From NCBI GenBank assembly GCA_949316235.1, contig OX438748.1:1491001-1555000 (forward strand): a DNA stretch of 64,000 nt. Direction: 5' to 3'. This document shows positions 13,301 through 28,300 of this stretch, one piece after another (positions within the stretch are counted from its first letter, which is position 1; each line of letters starts with the position of its first letter). The translations under genes and the position numbers were made by a program. The stretch is from Oegoconia quadripuncta. Its lineage: Eukaryota > Arthropoda > Insecta > Lepidoptera > Autostichidae. The notes beneath the pieces are model-generated. The model was not told the origin of the DNA. It saw only the letters and a program-made list of their open reading frames with translations, and ran no database searches.

Positions 13301-16300
13301 TCTGGAAATCGTTTCAATTTCTTTTTTTGTAATTGTGTCAATGTTATCTTGTAACTTATTATTAAGGTTATCCGTGTCATCTGATAAGTCACTTAATTTT
13401 CCAAGGGTTGATATGTTTTGATTTGGATTATCAGGTAGTAGTGATTCATCGACTGCCATTCCGGGAGTAGATGTTATGTCCTTTGGTTGTTCATGTATCA
13501 ATGGTATTAGCGTTTTGTCCTCGGGCTGGATAGGTGAAAGACCTTTTGTATAAAAATTTTCTGGAGATGGAACTTTATCTGGAGATACCTTAGTAGGTGT
13601 TGGCGCACCCGTATCAAATTTTACCGGAGGTAGCGTATCATCCTCGGATACTACGTCGAGCAGAATAGGTTGTGGCGGTTTCGTGTCTAATATCACAGAG
13701 GTTACTGTAATATCTTCAGACACCTCACGTAATTTGTTAGATATAGTCGTTTTCTCCGGAGTGTGAATAAGTGAAGGCATCGTCACATATTTCTTTTCTG
13801 GAGATATCATTTTATCTGTGTGAACTTCACCTATTTCAGTAAGTGTTGTAATTTTTTCTTCAGGTTGGATTAGCAAAGGCGCTTTCTCATCTAATTTCAT
13901 TAAACATGGTGACTTATCCTCAGGTACTTCTTTAGCTCTAGTGGATTTTGGAGCTACATCATCTAGTTGTGCTGAGGACGATGCTATATATTCAGATACA
14001 AGATGTACTCCAGTGGTTATTTCATCTACTTTTGCTGGTGAGCTTACTTTATCTTCAGGTAGGCCATCCGCCACAGTAGATGTAAAAGTTTCATCCGATT
14101 GAACAGACGATGGTGCCTTGTCTAATGTCATTGGTGAGGGCAATTTATGCTGAGGTACCTCGTCCATCGTGATGACTTTAGGTGATTTTACATCTGCACG
14201 GTGAGGGGGTGACCCTATTTCATCTAACTTTGTTGGAGAAGGTATTTCAATTTCAAGCACCTTGTCATCTTTTGTGGATTTGGGTACTTTCTCTTTTGAT
14301 AGGATAGGAGATGATACTTTCACATCTAATTTTGCTGAAGACGGTGCTTTCTCTTGAGGCACCTCACCGAATTCAGTGGCTGTTGGTGACTTCACATCTA
14401 GTTTTGCTGGTAAAGGTGTTTTGTCCTCAAATTCCTCAACCTTAGTGTTATCCGCAGACAACTGTTCCATCGTTATAGATGTTAGTGCATTTTCATCAGG
14501 CTGGACAGGATACGACACTATTATATCTGCGGATTGTGTCTTGCCTTCAGATACATTATCAACTTCGGTTGTTGATGGTGACTTTTCAATTTGTTTTGTT
14601 GATAAAGGTGCTTTCTCTTCAGGCACTCTATCTATCTCAGAGAGTTTCTGATGTGGTTGTAGAGGACATGATGCTTTCGCATCTACTTGCATTGGAGGTG
14701 GCACTTTGTCATCCAATTTTGCTGGGGATGGTGACTTGTCTTCAGGCAACTTATCTCCTTCAATGGTTGTTAGTGACTTTCCATGTAATTTTGTTGGTGA
14801 AGGTACTTCCTCTTCAGACACTCCGTCTATCTTAGATAGTGTAGGCTCTTTCTCGTCCGGTTGTACAAGAGATGATGCTTTCTCATCTAATATTGGTGCT
14901 CTCTCATCTATATGAAGAGGAGATGACACTTGTTCATCCAATTTTGCTTTTCCTGGGGACGGTGACTTGTCTTCAGGCACCTTACAAACTTCACTGGTTG
15001 TTGGTGACTGTAGATTTGTTGGCACTCCATCAATCTTAGAGAGTGTAGGTACTTTCTCGTCTGGTTGAAGAGATGATGTTTTCCCATCTAATATTGATGC
15101 TTTCTCATGTAATTGGATTGGAGATGGCACTTTTTCATCCAATTTTGGTGAAGACAGTGACTTGTCTTCAGGCATCTTATCTCGTTCAATGGTTGTTGGT
15201 GACTTTTCATGTAATTTTGTTGGTGAAGGTACTTTCTCTTCAGGCACTCCATCTATCTTAGAGAGTTTAGGCTCTTTCTCGTCTGGCTGTACAGGAGATA
15301 ATACTTTCTCATCTAGTGATGATGCTTTCTCATCTAATGTTGATACTTTCTCATCAAATTGGAGAGGAGAGGTTACATCTAAGTTTGAAGGGGACGGTGA
15401 CTTGTCTTCAAGCACTTTATCAACGTGAGTGGTGGTTTGTGACTTTTCATATAGTTTTGTTGGTGAAGGTACTTTTTCTTCAGACACTCCATCTATCTTA
15501 AAAGGTGTAAGCTCCTCGTCTGGTTGCACAGGATATGGTGCTTTCTCATCCAATTTTGATTTGTCTTCATGCACCTTATCTACTTTTGTACTTGTAGGTG
15601 ACTTTTCATGTAGTTTGGTTGGTGGTGGAGCTTTCTCGTCAATCACTACATCTATCTTAGAGAGTATAGGCTTTTTTTCGTCTGGTTGTACCGGAGATGG
15701 AACTGTGTCATCTAAAGTTGATGCTTTCTCATCTATTGGTGGATGTGGAGACACTTTGTCATGTAATTTTACTGGCGATGGTGATTTGTCTTCAGACACC
15801 ATATACTCTTCAGGGGTTGCTGGAGACTTTTCATGTAGTTTTGTTGCTGAAAGTACTATCTCTTCAGGCATTCCATCTATCTTAGAGAGTGTAAGCTCTA
15901 CGTCTGGTTGTGCAGGTGATGGTGCTTTCCCATCTAATTTTGATTTGTCTTCTCGCACCTTATCTACTTTAGTGCTTGTAGATGACTTTTCAAATAGTTT
16001 AATTGGTGAAGGTGCTTTCTCTGCAGTCACTTCATCTATCTTAGAGAGTGTAGTCTCTGTCTCATCTGGTGGTACAGGAGATAGAGCTTTCTCATCTAAT
16101 TGGAGAGAAGATGTCACTTTTTCATCTAATTCTGCTGGTGACGGTGACTTGTTTTCTGACATCTTGTCTATTACAGTGGTTGTTGGTGACGTTTCATGTA
16201 GTTCGGTTGGTGGTGGATCTTTCTCGTCAGTCACTACATCTATCTTTGAGAGTGTAGTGTTTTTCTCGTCTGATTGTACCGGAGATGGAACTGTGTCATC

Positions 16301-19300
16301 AAAAGTTGATGCTTTCTCATCGAATAGGGGAGTTGATGACACTTTGTCATCTAATTTTGCTGGGGATGGTGATTTGTCTTTAAACGCTTTATCCACTTCA
16401 GGGGTTGTTTGTGACTTATCGTGTACTTTGGTTGTTGAAGGTCCTTTCTCTTCAGTCACTCCATCTATCTTTGAGAGTGTAGTTTCTTTCTCAACTCGTA
16501 CGGGAGGCAAAGATGTCTCATCTAATTGGAGAGGAGAAGACACTTTTTCATTTGATTCTGCTGGTGACGGTGACTTGTGTTCAGGCACCTTATCTACTTC
16601 AATGATTGCAGGTGACTTATCATGAACTTTTGTTGGTGAAGGCACTTTTTCTTCAGGCACTGGATCTATGTTAGAAAGTATAAGCTCCATCTCGTTTGGT
16701 TGTACAGGGGATGGTTCTTTATCTTCTAATTTCATTCTCGAGGGCGTTCTACCCTCATGCACCTCAGTAGATATTGGTGTTTTCTCATTTAATTGTAGAT
16801 GAGGTGACATTATTTTTTCTAATGTTGCTGGGGACGGTGCCTTGTCTTGAAACTCCTTAGCTACTTCGGTAGTTGTTGGTATATTTTCATGTAGTTTTAT
16901 AGGTGCAAATGCTTTCTCGTCAGGCACTCGATCTATCTTAGAAAGTGTAGGCTCTTTCTCGTCTGGTTGTAGAGGAGATGATGCTTTCTCATCTACTTGC
17001 ATTGGAGGTGGCAATTTGTCATCCAATTTTGCTGAGGACGGTGACTTGTCTTCAGGCAACTTATCTCCTTCAATGGTTGTTGGTGACCTTACTTGTAATT
17101 TTGTTGGGGAAGTTACTTCCTCTTCAGACACTCCATCTATCTTAGATAGTGTAGGCTCTTTCTCGTCTGCTTGTACGAGAGATGACGCTTTCTCATCTAA
17201 TGTGGGTACTCCATCATCTATATGGAGAGGACATGACACTTCTTCACTTAATTTTGATGAGGACGGTGATTTGTCTTCAGGTACCTTATCAACTTCAGTG
17301 GTTGTTGGTGACTTTTCGAATTGTTTTGTTGGTGAAGGTGCTTTCTCTTCAGGCACTCTATCTATCTTACAAAGTGTAAGCTCATTCTCGTCTGGTTGTA
17401 GAGGAGATGATGTTTTCTCATCCAATATAGATGCTTTTCCATCTAATATTGATGGTTTTTCATCTACTTGGATTGGAGGTGGCACTTTGTCATCCAATTT
17501 TGCTGGGAACGGTGACTTGTCTTCTGGCATCTCATCTCCTTCAATGGTTGTTGGTGACTTTCCATGTAATTTTGTTGGCGAAGGGACTTTCTCTTCAGGC
17601 ACTCCGCCTATCTTAGATAATGTAGGCTCTTTCTCGTCTGGTTGTACAGGAGATGATGCTTTCTCGTCTAATGTTGGTGCTTTCTCATCTAAATGGAGAG
17701 GAGATGAAATTTTTTCATCCCATTTTGCTGGGGACGGTGACTTGTCTTCAGGCACCTTATCAAATTCGGAGGTTGTTGGTGACTTTTCAAATTGTTTTGT
17801 TGGTGAAGGTGCTTTCTCTTCAGGCACTCTATCTATCTTAGAAAGTGTAGGCACTTTCTCGTCTGGTTGTAGAGGAGATGATGCTTTCTCATCTAAATGG
17901 AGAGGAGATGACACTTTTTCATCCAATTTTGCTGGAGACGGTGACTTCTCTTCGGGCACCTTATCTACTTCCGTGGTTGCTGGTGACTTTTCGAATTCTT
18001 TTGTTGGTGAAGGTGCTTTCCCTTCAGGCACTCTATCTATCTTAGAAAGTGTAGGCTCGTTCTTGTCTGGTTGTAGAGGAGAGGATGCTTTCTCATCTAA
18101 TATAGATGCTGTTCCATCTAATATTGATGGTTTTTCATCTACTTGGATTGGAGGTGGCACTTTGTCATCCAATTTTGCTGGGGACGGTGACTTGTCTTCT
18201 GGCATCTCATCTCCTTCAATGGTTGTTGGTGACTTTCCATGTAAGTTTGTTGGTGAAGGTACTTTCTCTTCAGGCACTCTGCCTATCTTAGATAGTGTAG
18301 GCTCTTTCTCATCTGGTTGTACAGGAGATGATGCTTTCTCGTCTAATGTTGGTGCTTTCTCATCTAAATGGAGAGGCGATGACATTTTTTCATCCGATTT
18401 TGCTGGGGACGGTGACTTGTCTTCAGGCACCTTATCAAATTCGGAGGTTGTTGCTGACTTTTCAAATTGTTTTGTTGGTGAAGGTGCTTTCTCTTCAGGC
18501 ACTCTATCTATGTTACAAAGTGTAAGCTCATTCTCGTCTGGTTGTAGAGGAGATGATGCTTTCTCATCTAATATAGATGCTTTTCCATCTAATATTGATG
18601 GTTTTTCATCTACTTGGATTGGAGGTGGCACTTTGTCATCCAATTTTGCTGGGGACGGTGACTTGTCTTCTGGCATCTCATCTCCTTCAATGGTTGTTGG
18701 TGACTTTCCACGTAATTTTGTTGGTGAAGGTACTTTCTCTTCAGGCACTCTATCTATCTTAGAAAGTGTAAGCACTTTCTCGTCTGGTTGTAGAGGAGAT
18801 GATGCTTTCTCATCGAAATGGAGAGGAGATGACACTTTTTCGTCCAATTTTGCTGGGGACGGTGACTTGTCTTCGGGCACCTTATCTACTTCCGTGGTTG
18901 TTGGTGACTTTTCGAATTCTTTTGTTAGTGAAGGTGCTTTCCCTTCAGGCACTCTATCTATCTTAGAAAGTGTAGGCTCGTTCTTGTCTGGTTGTAGAGG
19001 AGATGATGTTTTCTCATCTAATATAGATGCTTTCCCATCTAATATTAAAGGTTTCTCATCTACTTGGATTGGTGGTGGCACTTTGTCATCCAATTTTGCT
19101 GGGGACGGTGACTTGTCTTCTGGCATCTTATCTCCTTCAATGGTTGTTGGTGACTTTAAATGTAATTTTGTTGGTGAAGGTACTTTCTCTTCAGGCACTC
19201 CGTCTATCTCGGATAGTGCAGGCTCTTTCTCGTCTGGTTGTACAGGAGATAATGCTTTCTCATCTAATGTTGGTGCTTTCTTATCTACATGGAGAGGAGA

Positions 19301-22300
19301 TGACATTTTTTCATCCAATTTTGCTAGGGACGGTGATTTCTCTTCAGGCACCTTATCTACGTCAGTGATTGTAGGTGACATTTCATGTACTTTTGTTGGT
19401 GAAGTCACTGTCTCTTTAGACACTCCATCTATTTGAGAAAGTGTAGGCTCTTTTTTGTCTAGATGTACAGGAGATGGTATTTTCTCATCTATTGTCGTTT
19501 TCGAATGCATTATATCTACAGGTACCTTAGTAGATATTAGTGCTATCTCATCAAATTGGAGTGGAGATGACAATGTCACATCTTCATCCAATTTTGGTGA
19601 AGATGGTGACTTTTGTTCGGGCAACCTATCTACTTCAGTGGCTCTTGGTGATTTTTCATGTAGTTTTGTTGGTGAAGGTGCTTTCTCGTCCGACTCTTCA
19701 TCTATCTTGGATAGTGTAGACTCATTCTCGTTTAGTTGTACTGGATATTGAGTTTCCTCATGTAATTCTGACTTGCCAACAGGCACTTCAAGTACTTCAG
19801 TGGTTGTTGGTGACTTTTCATGTAGTTTGGCTGGTGAAAGTGATTTCTCTTCAGTCTCTTCATCTATCTTAGAGAGTGTAGGCTCTTTCTCATCTGTTTG
19901 TATAGGAGATAGAGCTCTTTCATCTAATTGGAGAGCTGACGACACCTTTCCATCTAATTTTGCAGGTGACGGTAACTTGTGTTCAGACGTCTTATCTACT
20001 ACAGTGCTTGCTGCGGACTTGTCATGTAGGTTGGTAGGTGGTGGAGGGTTGTCGTCAGTCACTACATCTATATTAGAGAGTGTAAGCTCTTTCTCGTCTG
20101 GTTGTACAGGAGATGGTGATTTCTCATCCAATTTAGATTTGTCTTTAGGCTCCTTATCTACTTCAGTGCTTGTAGGTGACTTTTCAAGTAGTTTGGTTAG
20201 GGATGGAGCTTTCTCTTCAGTTACTCCATCTATCATAGGGAGTGTAGTTTCTTTCTCATCTGGTTGTGCGTGTGATAGAGGTTTCTCATCTAATTGGATA
20301 GGAGGTGACACTTTCTCATCTAATTCTGCTGGTGACGGTGACTTGTGTTCAGGCATCTTGTCTACTACAGTGGTTGTTGGTGACTTCTCATGTAGTTTGG
20401 TTGGTGGTGGAACTTTCTCGTCAGTCACTACCTCTACCATAGAGAGATCAGGCTTTTTCTCGTCTGGTTGTCCAGGAGATGGGACTGTCTCATCTAATGT
20501 TGCTGCTTTCTCATCTAATTGGAGAGGTGGTAATCCCTTTTCAATTAATTTTGCTGGGGATGGTGACTTGTCTTCAGATACCTTACCTACTTCAGGGGTT
20601 GTTGGTGACTTTTCGTGTAGTTTTGTTGTAGAAAATGCTTTGTCTTCAGTCCTTACATCAATCTGAGAGAGTGTAACCTCTTTCTCGTCTGGTTGTACAG
20701 CAGATGTTGCTTTCCCATCCAATTTTGATTCGTCTTCAGGCACCTTATCTACTTCAGTGCTTGCAGGTGACTTTTCTAGTGGATTGATTGGTGAAGATGT
20801 TTCTTCTTCAGTCACTCCATCTATTTTACAGGGACTAGTCTCTCTCTCATCTGGTTGTACGGGAGATAGAGCCTTGTCATCTAATTGAATAAGTGATGAT
20901 ACTTCCTCATCTAATTCTGCTGGTGACTGTGACTTGTGTTCAGACATCTTGTCAACTTCAGTGGTTGTGGGTGACTTTTCATGTAGTATGGATGGTGGTG
21001 GAGCTTTCTCGTCAGTCACTACCTCTACCTTAGAGAGATCAGGCTTTTTCTCGTCTGGTTGTCCAGGAGATGGAACTGTGTCATCTAATGTTGCTGCTTT
21101 CTCATCTAATTGGAGAGGTGGTAACCCCTTTTCAATTAATTTTGCTGGGGATTGTGACATGTCTTCAGACACCTTACCTACTTCAGGGGTTGTTGGTGAC
21201 TTTTCGTGTAGTTTTGTTGTAGAAAATGTTTTCTCTTCAGTCCTTACATCAATCTGAGAGAGTGTAACCTCTTTCTCGTCTGGTTGTACAGAAGATGTTG
21301 CTTTCTCATCCAATTTTGATTCGTCTTCAGGCACCTTATCTACTTCAGTGCTTGCAGGTGACTTTTCTAATAGTTTGGTTGGTGAAGGTGTTTCCTCTTC
21401 AGTCACTCCATCTATTTTACAGGGACTAGTCTCTTTCTCATCTGATTGTACGGGAGATAGAGCTTTCTCATCTAATTGAATAAGTGATGACACTTTCTCA
21501 TCTAATTCTGCTGGTGACGGTGACTTGTGTTCAGACATCTTGTCTACTTTAGTGATTGTTGGTGACTTTTCATGTAGTTTGGTTGGTGATGGAGCTTTAT
21601 CGTCAGTCACTAACTCTACCTTAGAGAGATCAGACTTTTTCTCGTCTGATTGTCCAGGAGATGGAACTGTGTCATCTAATGTTGCTGCTTTCTCATCTAA
21701 TTGGAGAGGTGGTAACCCCTTTTCAATTAATTTTGCTGGGGATTGTGAGATGTCTTCAGACACCTTACCTACTTCAGGGGTTGTTGGTGACTTTTCGTGT
21801 AGTTTTGTTGTAGAAAGTGCTTTATCTTCAGTCCTTATATCAATCTGAGAGAGTGTAACCTCTTTCTCGTCTGGTTGTACAGCAGATGTTGCTTTCTCAT
21901 CCAATTTTGATCCGTCTTCAGGCACCTTATCTACTTCAGTGCTTGCAGGTGACTTTTCTAGTGGATTGATTGGTGAAGGTGTTTCCTCTTCAGTCACTCC
22001 ATCTATTTTACAGGGACTAGTCTCTTTCTCATCTGGTTGTACTGGAGATAGAGCTTTCTCATCTAATTGAATAAGTGATGACACTTTCTCATCTAATTCT
22101 GCTGGTGACGGTGACTTGTGTTCAGACATCTTGTCTACTATAGTGGTTGTTGGTGACTTTTCATGTAGTTTGGTTTGTGGTGGAGCTTTCTCGTCAGTCA
22201 CTACCTCTACCTTAGAGAGATCAGGCTTTTTCTCGTTTGGTTGTCCAGGAGATGGAACTGTGTCATCTAATGTAGCTGCTTTCTCATCTAATTGGAGACG

Positions 22301-25300
22301 TGATGACACTTCTTCATCTAATTTTGCTGGGAATTGTGACTTGTCTTCAGACACCGTACCCACTTCGGGGGTTGTTGGTGACTTTTCGTGTAGTTTGGTT
22401 GTAGTAATTGCTATCTCTTCAGTCATTGCATCTATCTTAGAGAGTGTAAGCTTTTTCTCGTCTGGTTGTACGGGAGATGGAGCTTTCTCATCTAATTGAA
22501 TAAGTGATGATACTTTCTCATCTAATTCTGCTGGTGACGGTGACTTGTGTTCAGACATCTTGTCTACTATAGTGGTTGTTGGTGACTTTTCATGTAGTTT
22601 GGTTGGTGGTGGAGCTTTCTCGTCAGTCACTACCTCTACCTTAGAGAGATCAGGCTTTTTCTCGTCTGATTGTCCAGGAGATTGAACTGTGTCATCTAAT
22701 GTTGCTGCTTTCTCATCTAATTGGAGAGGTGGTAACCCCTTTTCAATTAATTTTGCTGGGGATTGTGACTTGTCTTCAGACACCGTACCAACTTCGGGGG
22801 TTGTTGGTGACTTTTCGTGTAGTTTGGTTGTAGTAATTGCTATCTCTTCAGTCATTGCATCTATCTTAGAGAGTGTAAGCTTTTTCTCGTCTGGTTGTAC
22901 AGGAGATGGTGCTTTTTCATCCAATTTTGACTCGTCTTCAGGTACCTCATCTACTTCAGTGCTTGTAGGTGACTTTTCAAGTAGTTTGGTTGGTAGTGGA
23001 GCTTTCTCTTCAGTTACTCCATCTATCATCGACAGTGTAGTCTCTTTCTTTTCTGTTTGTATGGGAGATAGACCTTTCTCAACTAATTGACGAGGAGATG
23101 ATACTTTTTCATCTAAGTCTGCTGGTGACGGTGACTTGTATTCAGACATCTTGTCTACTACGGTGGTTGTTGGTAAATTTTCATGTACCTTGGTTGATGG
23201 TGGAGCTTTCTCGTCAGTCACTACCTCTACCTTAGAGAAATCAGGCTTTTTCTCGTCTGGTTGTCCAGGAGATGGGACTGTGTCATCTAATGATGCTGCT
23301 TTCTCATCTAATTGGAGACGTGATTGCACTTCTTCGTCTAATTTTGCAGGGGATGGCGACTTGTCTTCAGACACCTTACCTACTTCAGGGGTTGTTGGTG
23401 ACTTTTCGTGTAGCTTTGTTGTAGAAAGTGTTATCTCTTCAGTCATTACATCTATTTTAGAAAGTGTTGGCTCTTTCTTACCCGGTTGTACTGAAGATTG
23501 AGCTTTCTCATCTAATTGGAGAGGAAAGGACACTTCTTTATCAAATTCTGCTGTTGACGGTGACTGGTGTTCAGATATCTTATCGATTACAGTGCTTGTT
23601 GGTGACTTCTCATGAAGATTGGTTGGTGGTGGAGCTTTCTCGTCAGTCACTACGTCTATTTCAGTGAGTGTAGGCTTTTTCTCGTCCGGTTGTACAAGAG
23701 ATGGAACAGTGTCATCTAATGTTGCTGCTTTCTTATCTAATTGAGGATGTGGTAACTCTTTTTCATCTAATTTTGCTGGGGATAGTGACTTGTCTTCAGA
23801 CACCTTACCAACTTCAGAAGTTGTTGGTGACTTTTCATGTAGTTTTGTTGCTGAAAGTACTATCTCTTCAGACACTCCATCTATCTTAGAGAGTGTAGTC
23901 TCTATCTCAACTGGTGGTACAGGGGATAGAACTTTCTCATCTAATTGGATAGGAGATGACACTTTCTTATCTAATTCTGCTGGTGACGGTGACTTGTGTT
24001 CAGACATCTTGTCTACTACAGTGGTTGTTGGTGACTTCTCATATAGTTCGGTTGGTGGTGGAGCTTTCTCGTCAGTCACTACATCTATCTTAGTGAGTGT
24101 AGGCTTTTTATCATCTGGTTGTACAGGGGTTCGAACTGTGTCATCTAATGTTGCTGCTTTCTCATCGAATTGGGGAGGTGGTGACCCTGTTTCAAGTAAT
24201 TTTGCTGGGGAAGGTGACTTGTCTTCAGACACCTTACATACTTCAGGGGTTGTTGGTGACTTTTCGTGTAGTTTTGTTGTAGGAAGTGCTATCTCTTCAG
24301 TCATTACATCTATCTTAGAGAGTGTAGGCTCTTTCTCGTCTGGTTGTACAGGAGATGGTGCTTTCTCATCCAATTTTGATTCGTCTTCAGGCACCTCACC
24401 TACTTCAGTGCTTGCAGGTGACGTTTCTAATAGTTTGGTTGTCAGTGGAGCTTTCTCTTCAGTCACTCCATCTATCATTGAAAGTGTAGTCTCTTTCTCA
24501 GCTGGTTGCACGGGAGATAGACCTTCCTGATCTAATTGGGGAGGAGAAGATACTTTTGCATCTAATTCTGCTGGTGACGGTGATTTGTGTTCAGACATCT
24601 TGTCTACTACAGTGCTTGTTGGTGACTTCTCATGTAGTTTGGTTGGTGGTGGAGCTTTCTCGTCAGTCACTACCTCTATCTTAGAGAGATCAGGCTTTTT
24701 CTCGTCTAATTGTCCAGGAGATGGAATTGTGTCATCTAATGTTGCTGCTTTCTCATCTAATTGGAGACGTGATGACACTTCTTCATGTAATTTTGCTGGG
24801 GATTGTGACTTGTCTTCAGACACCGTACCTACTCCAGGGGTTGTTGGTGACTTTTCGTGTAGTTTTGTTGTAGTAATTGCTATCTCTTCAGTCATTGCAT
24901 TTGTCTTAGAAAGTGTAAGCTCTTTCTCGTCTGGTTCTACAGGAGATGGTGCTTTCTCATCCAATTTTGACCCGTCTTCATGTACCTCATCTACTTCATT
25001 GCTTGTAGGTGACGTTTCTAATAGTTTGGTTGGTAGTGGAGCTTTCTCTTCAGTCACTCCATCTGTCATTATGAGTGTAGTCTCTTTCTCAACTGGTTGT
25101 GCGGAAGATAGAGCTTTCTCATCTAATTGGATAGGAGGTGATACTTTCTTATCTAATTCTGCTGGTGACGGTGACTTGTGTTCAGACATCTTGTCTACTA
25201 CAGTGGTTGTTGGTGACTTCTCATGTAGTTTGGTTGGTGGTGGAGCTTTCTCGTCAGTCACTACCTCTATCTTAGAGAGATCAGACTTTTTCTCGTCTGG

Positions 25301-28300
25301 TTGTCCAGGAGATGGAACTGTCTCATCTAATGTTGCTGCTTTCTCATCTAATTGGAGAGGTGGTAACCCCTTTTCAATTAATTTTGCTGGGGATGGTGAC
25401 TTGTCTTCAGACACCATACCTACTTCAGGGGTTGTTGGTGACTTTTCGTGTAGTCTTGTTGTAGGAAGTGCTATCTCTTCAGTCATTACATCTATATTAG
25501 AGAGTGTAGGCTCTTTCTCGTCGGGTTGTACAGGAGATGGTGCTTTCTCATCCAACTTTGATTCGTCTTCAGACACCTCACCTACTTCAGTGCTTGTAGG
25601 TGACGTTTCTAATAGTTTGCTTGGTAGTGGAGCTTTCTCTTCAGTCATTCCATCTATCATTGAGAGTGTAGTCTCTTTCTCATCTGGTTGTACGGGAGAT
25701 AGACCTTCCTGATCTAATTGGGGAGGAGATGATACTTTTTCATCTAATTCTGCTATTGACGGTGACTTGTGTTCAGACATCTTGTCTACTACAGTGGTTG
25801 TGGGTGACTTTTCATGTAGTTTGGTTGGTGGTGGAGCTTTCTCGTCCGTCACTACCTCTATCTTAGAGAGATCAGGCTTTTTCTCGTCTGGTTGTCCAGG
25901 TGATGGAACTGTGTCATCTACTGTTGCTGCTTTTTCATCTAATTGGAGACGTGATGACACTTCTTCATCTAATTTTGCTGGGGATTGTGAATTGTCTTCA
26001 GACACCTTACATAATTCAGGGGTTGTTGGTGACTTTTCGTGTAGTTTTGTTGTAGGAAGTGCTATCTCTTCAGTCATTACATCTATCTTAGAGAGTGTAG
26101 GCTCTTTCTCGTCTGGTTGTACAGGAGATGGTGCTTTCTCATCCAATTTTGATTCGTCTTCAGGCACCTCACCTACTTCAGTGCTTGTAGGTGACTTTTC
26201 AAATAGTTTGATTGGTGGTGGAGCTTTCTCTTCAGTCATTCCATCTATCATTGAGAGTGTAGTCTCTTTCTCATCTGGTTGTTCGGGAGATAGACCTTTC
26301 TGATCTAATTGGAGAGGAGATGATACTTTTTCATCTAATTCTGCTGGTGACGATGACTTGTGTACAGACATCTTATCTACGACAGTAGCTGTTGGTGACT
26401 TTTCACATAGCTTGGTTGGGGGGTGAGCTTTCTCGTCAGCCACTACATCTATAGGTTCTTTCTCGTCTGGTTGTACAGGAGATCGAAGTTTGTCATCTAA
26501 AGTTGATGTTTTCTTATCTAATGGAAGAGGTGATGACACTTTTCCATCTAATTTTGCTGGGGATGGTGCCTTGTCTTCAGACACTTTATCTACTTCAGGG
26601 GTTGTTGGTGACTTCTCATATAGTCTGGTGGGTGAACGTGCTTTATCTTTAGTCAGTCCATCTATTTTAGGGAGTGTAGGCTGTTTCTCGTCTGGCTGTA
26701 CAACAGATGATGCTTTCTCATCTAATTTTGATGCTTTTTCTTCTAACTGGAGAGGAGATGATACCTTTTCATCTAAGTTTGCCGGTGACGGTGACATGTG
26801 TTCAGGCATCTCATCTACTTCAGTGGTTGTTGGTGCCTTTTCTTGTAGTTTTGTTGGTGAAGATGCTTCTTCATCAGTTGCTACATCTATCTTAGAGTAT
26901 ATAGGCTCTTTCTCATCCGGAAGTACAGGAGATCGTGGATGCCCTTCTAATTTGGATTTGTCTTCAGGAACCTTATCTACTTTAGTAGTTGTAGGTGACT
27001 TTTCATGTGGTTTAGTTGGAGAACGTGCTCTTTCCTCAGTCAGTCCGTCTATCGTCGAGAGTGTAGGCTCTTTCTCATCTGATTGTACTGGACGTGAAGT
27101 CTTTTCTTCTAATGTTGTTGCTATCCCGTCTAATTGGAGAGGAGATGACACCTTTTCATCTAAGATTGCTGGTGACGGTGACTTTTGTTCAGGCATCTTA
27201 TCTTCAGTAGTTATTGGTGACATTTCATGTAGTTTTGTTGGTGAAGGTGCTTTCTCTTGAGTCGCTCCATCTATCTTGGAGAATGTAGGCAATTTCTCGT
27301 CTGGATGTACAGGAGATGGTGTTCTTTCATCTATTTTAGATTTGTTTTCTAGCACGTTATCTACTTCAGTGGTTCTTGGTGAACGTGGTTTTTCTTCGAT
27401 CAGTCCATCTATTTCAGAGAGTGTAGGCTCTTCCTTCTGTGGTTGTACAGGACGTGGTGCTTTTTCATCTAATGTTGATGCTTTCTCGTCTAATTGGAGA
27501 GGAAATGACACCTTTTCGACAAATTTTGCTGGGGACGCTGACTTATCTTGAAACACTTTATCTACTTCAGTTGTTGTTGGTGACTTCTCATGTAGTTTGG
27601 TTGGTGGTGGAGCTCTCTCGTCAGCCACTACATCTATCTTAGACAGTGTAGGCTTTTTGTCATCTGGTTGTACAGGAGATCGAACTGTGTCATCTAATAT
27701 TGCTGCTTTCTCATCGAATTGGAGAGGTGGTGACCCGTTTTCAGTTAATTTTGCCGGGGATGGAGACTTGTCTGCAGGCACCTTACCTACTTCAGGGCTT
27801 GTCGGTGACTTTTCGTGTAGTTTTGTTGTAGACAGTGCTATCTCTTCAGTAATCACATCTATCTTAGAGAGTGTAGGGTCTTTCTCGTCTTTTTGTACAG
27901 GAGATGGAACTGAGTCATCTATTGTTGATGCTTCCTCATCTAATTGGAGAGGTGATGACAATTTTTCGTCTAATTTTGCTGGGGATGGTGACTTGTCTTC
28001 AGGCATCTTATCTACTTCAGGGATTGTTGGTGATTTTTCATGTAATTTTGTTATTGAAAGTGCTTTCTCTTCAGTCATTTCATCTGTTTTAGAGAGTGTA
28101 AGCTCTTTCTCATCTGATTGTACAGGAGATGATTCTTTCTCATCAAATTTTGATTTGTCTTGAGCCACCTTATCTACTTCAGAACTTGTAGGTGACTTTT
28201 TATGTAGTTGGGTTGGTGAAGGTGCTTTTTCTTCAGTCACTCCATCTATCTTAGGGAGTGAGGTCTCTTTCTCATCTGGTTGTACTGGACATAGAGCTTT

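Noticed and set aside
17016..19436. An 806-codon open frame on the plus strand, with many similar shorter ones between 14.3 and 29.8 kb (SSNFAGDGDLSSG-type repeats)
   Set aside because: These are exact antisense shadows of the futsch repeat array. Because every repeat unit is a multiple of three and uses Lys, Glu, Asp, Ser and Pro codons, the opposite strand lacks stops. They have no ATG-led conserved protein and repeat in step with the sense modules.
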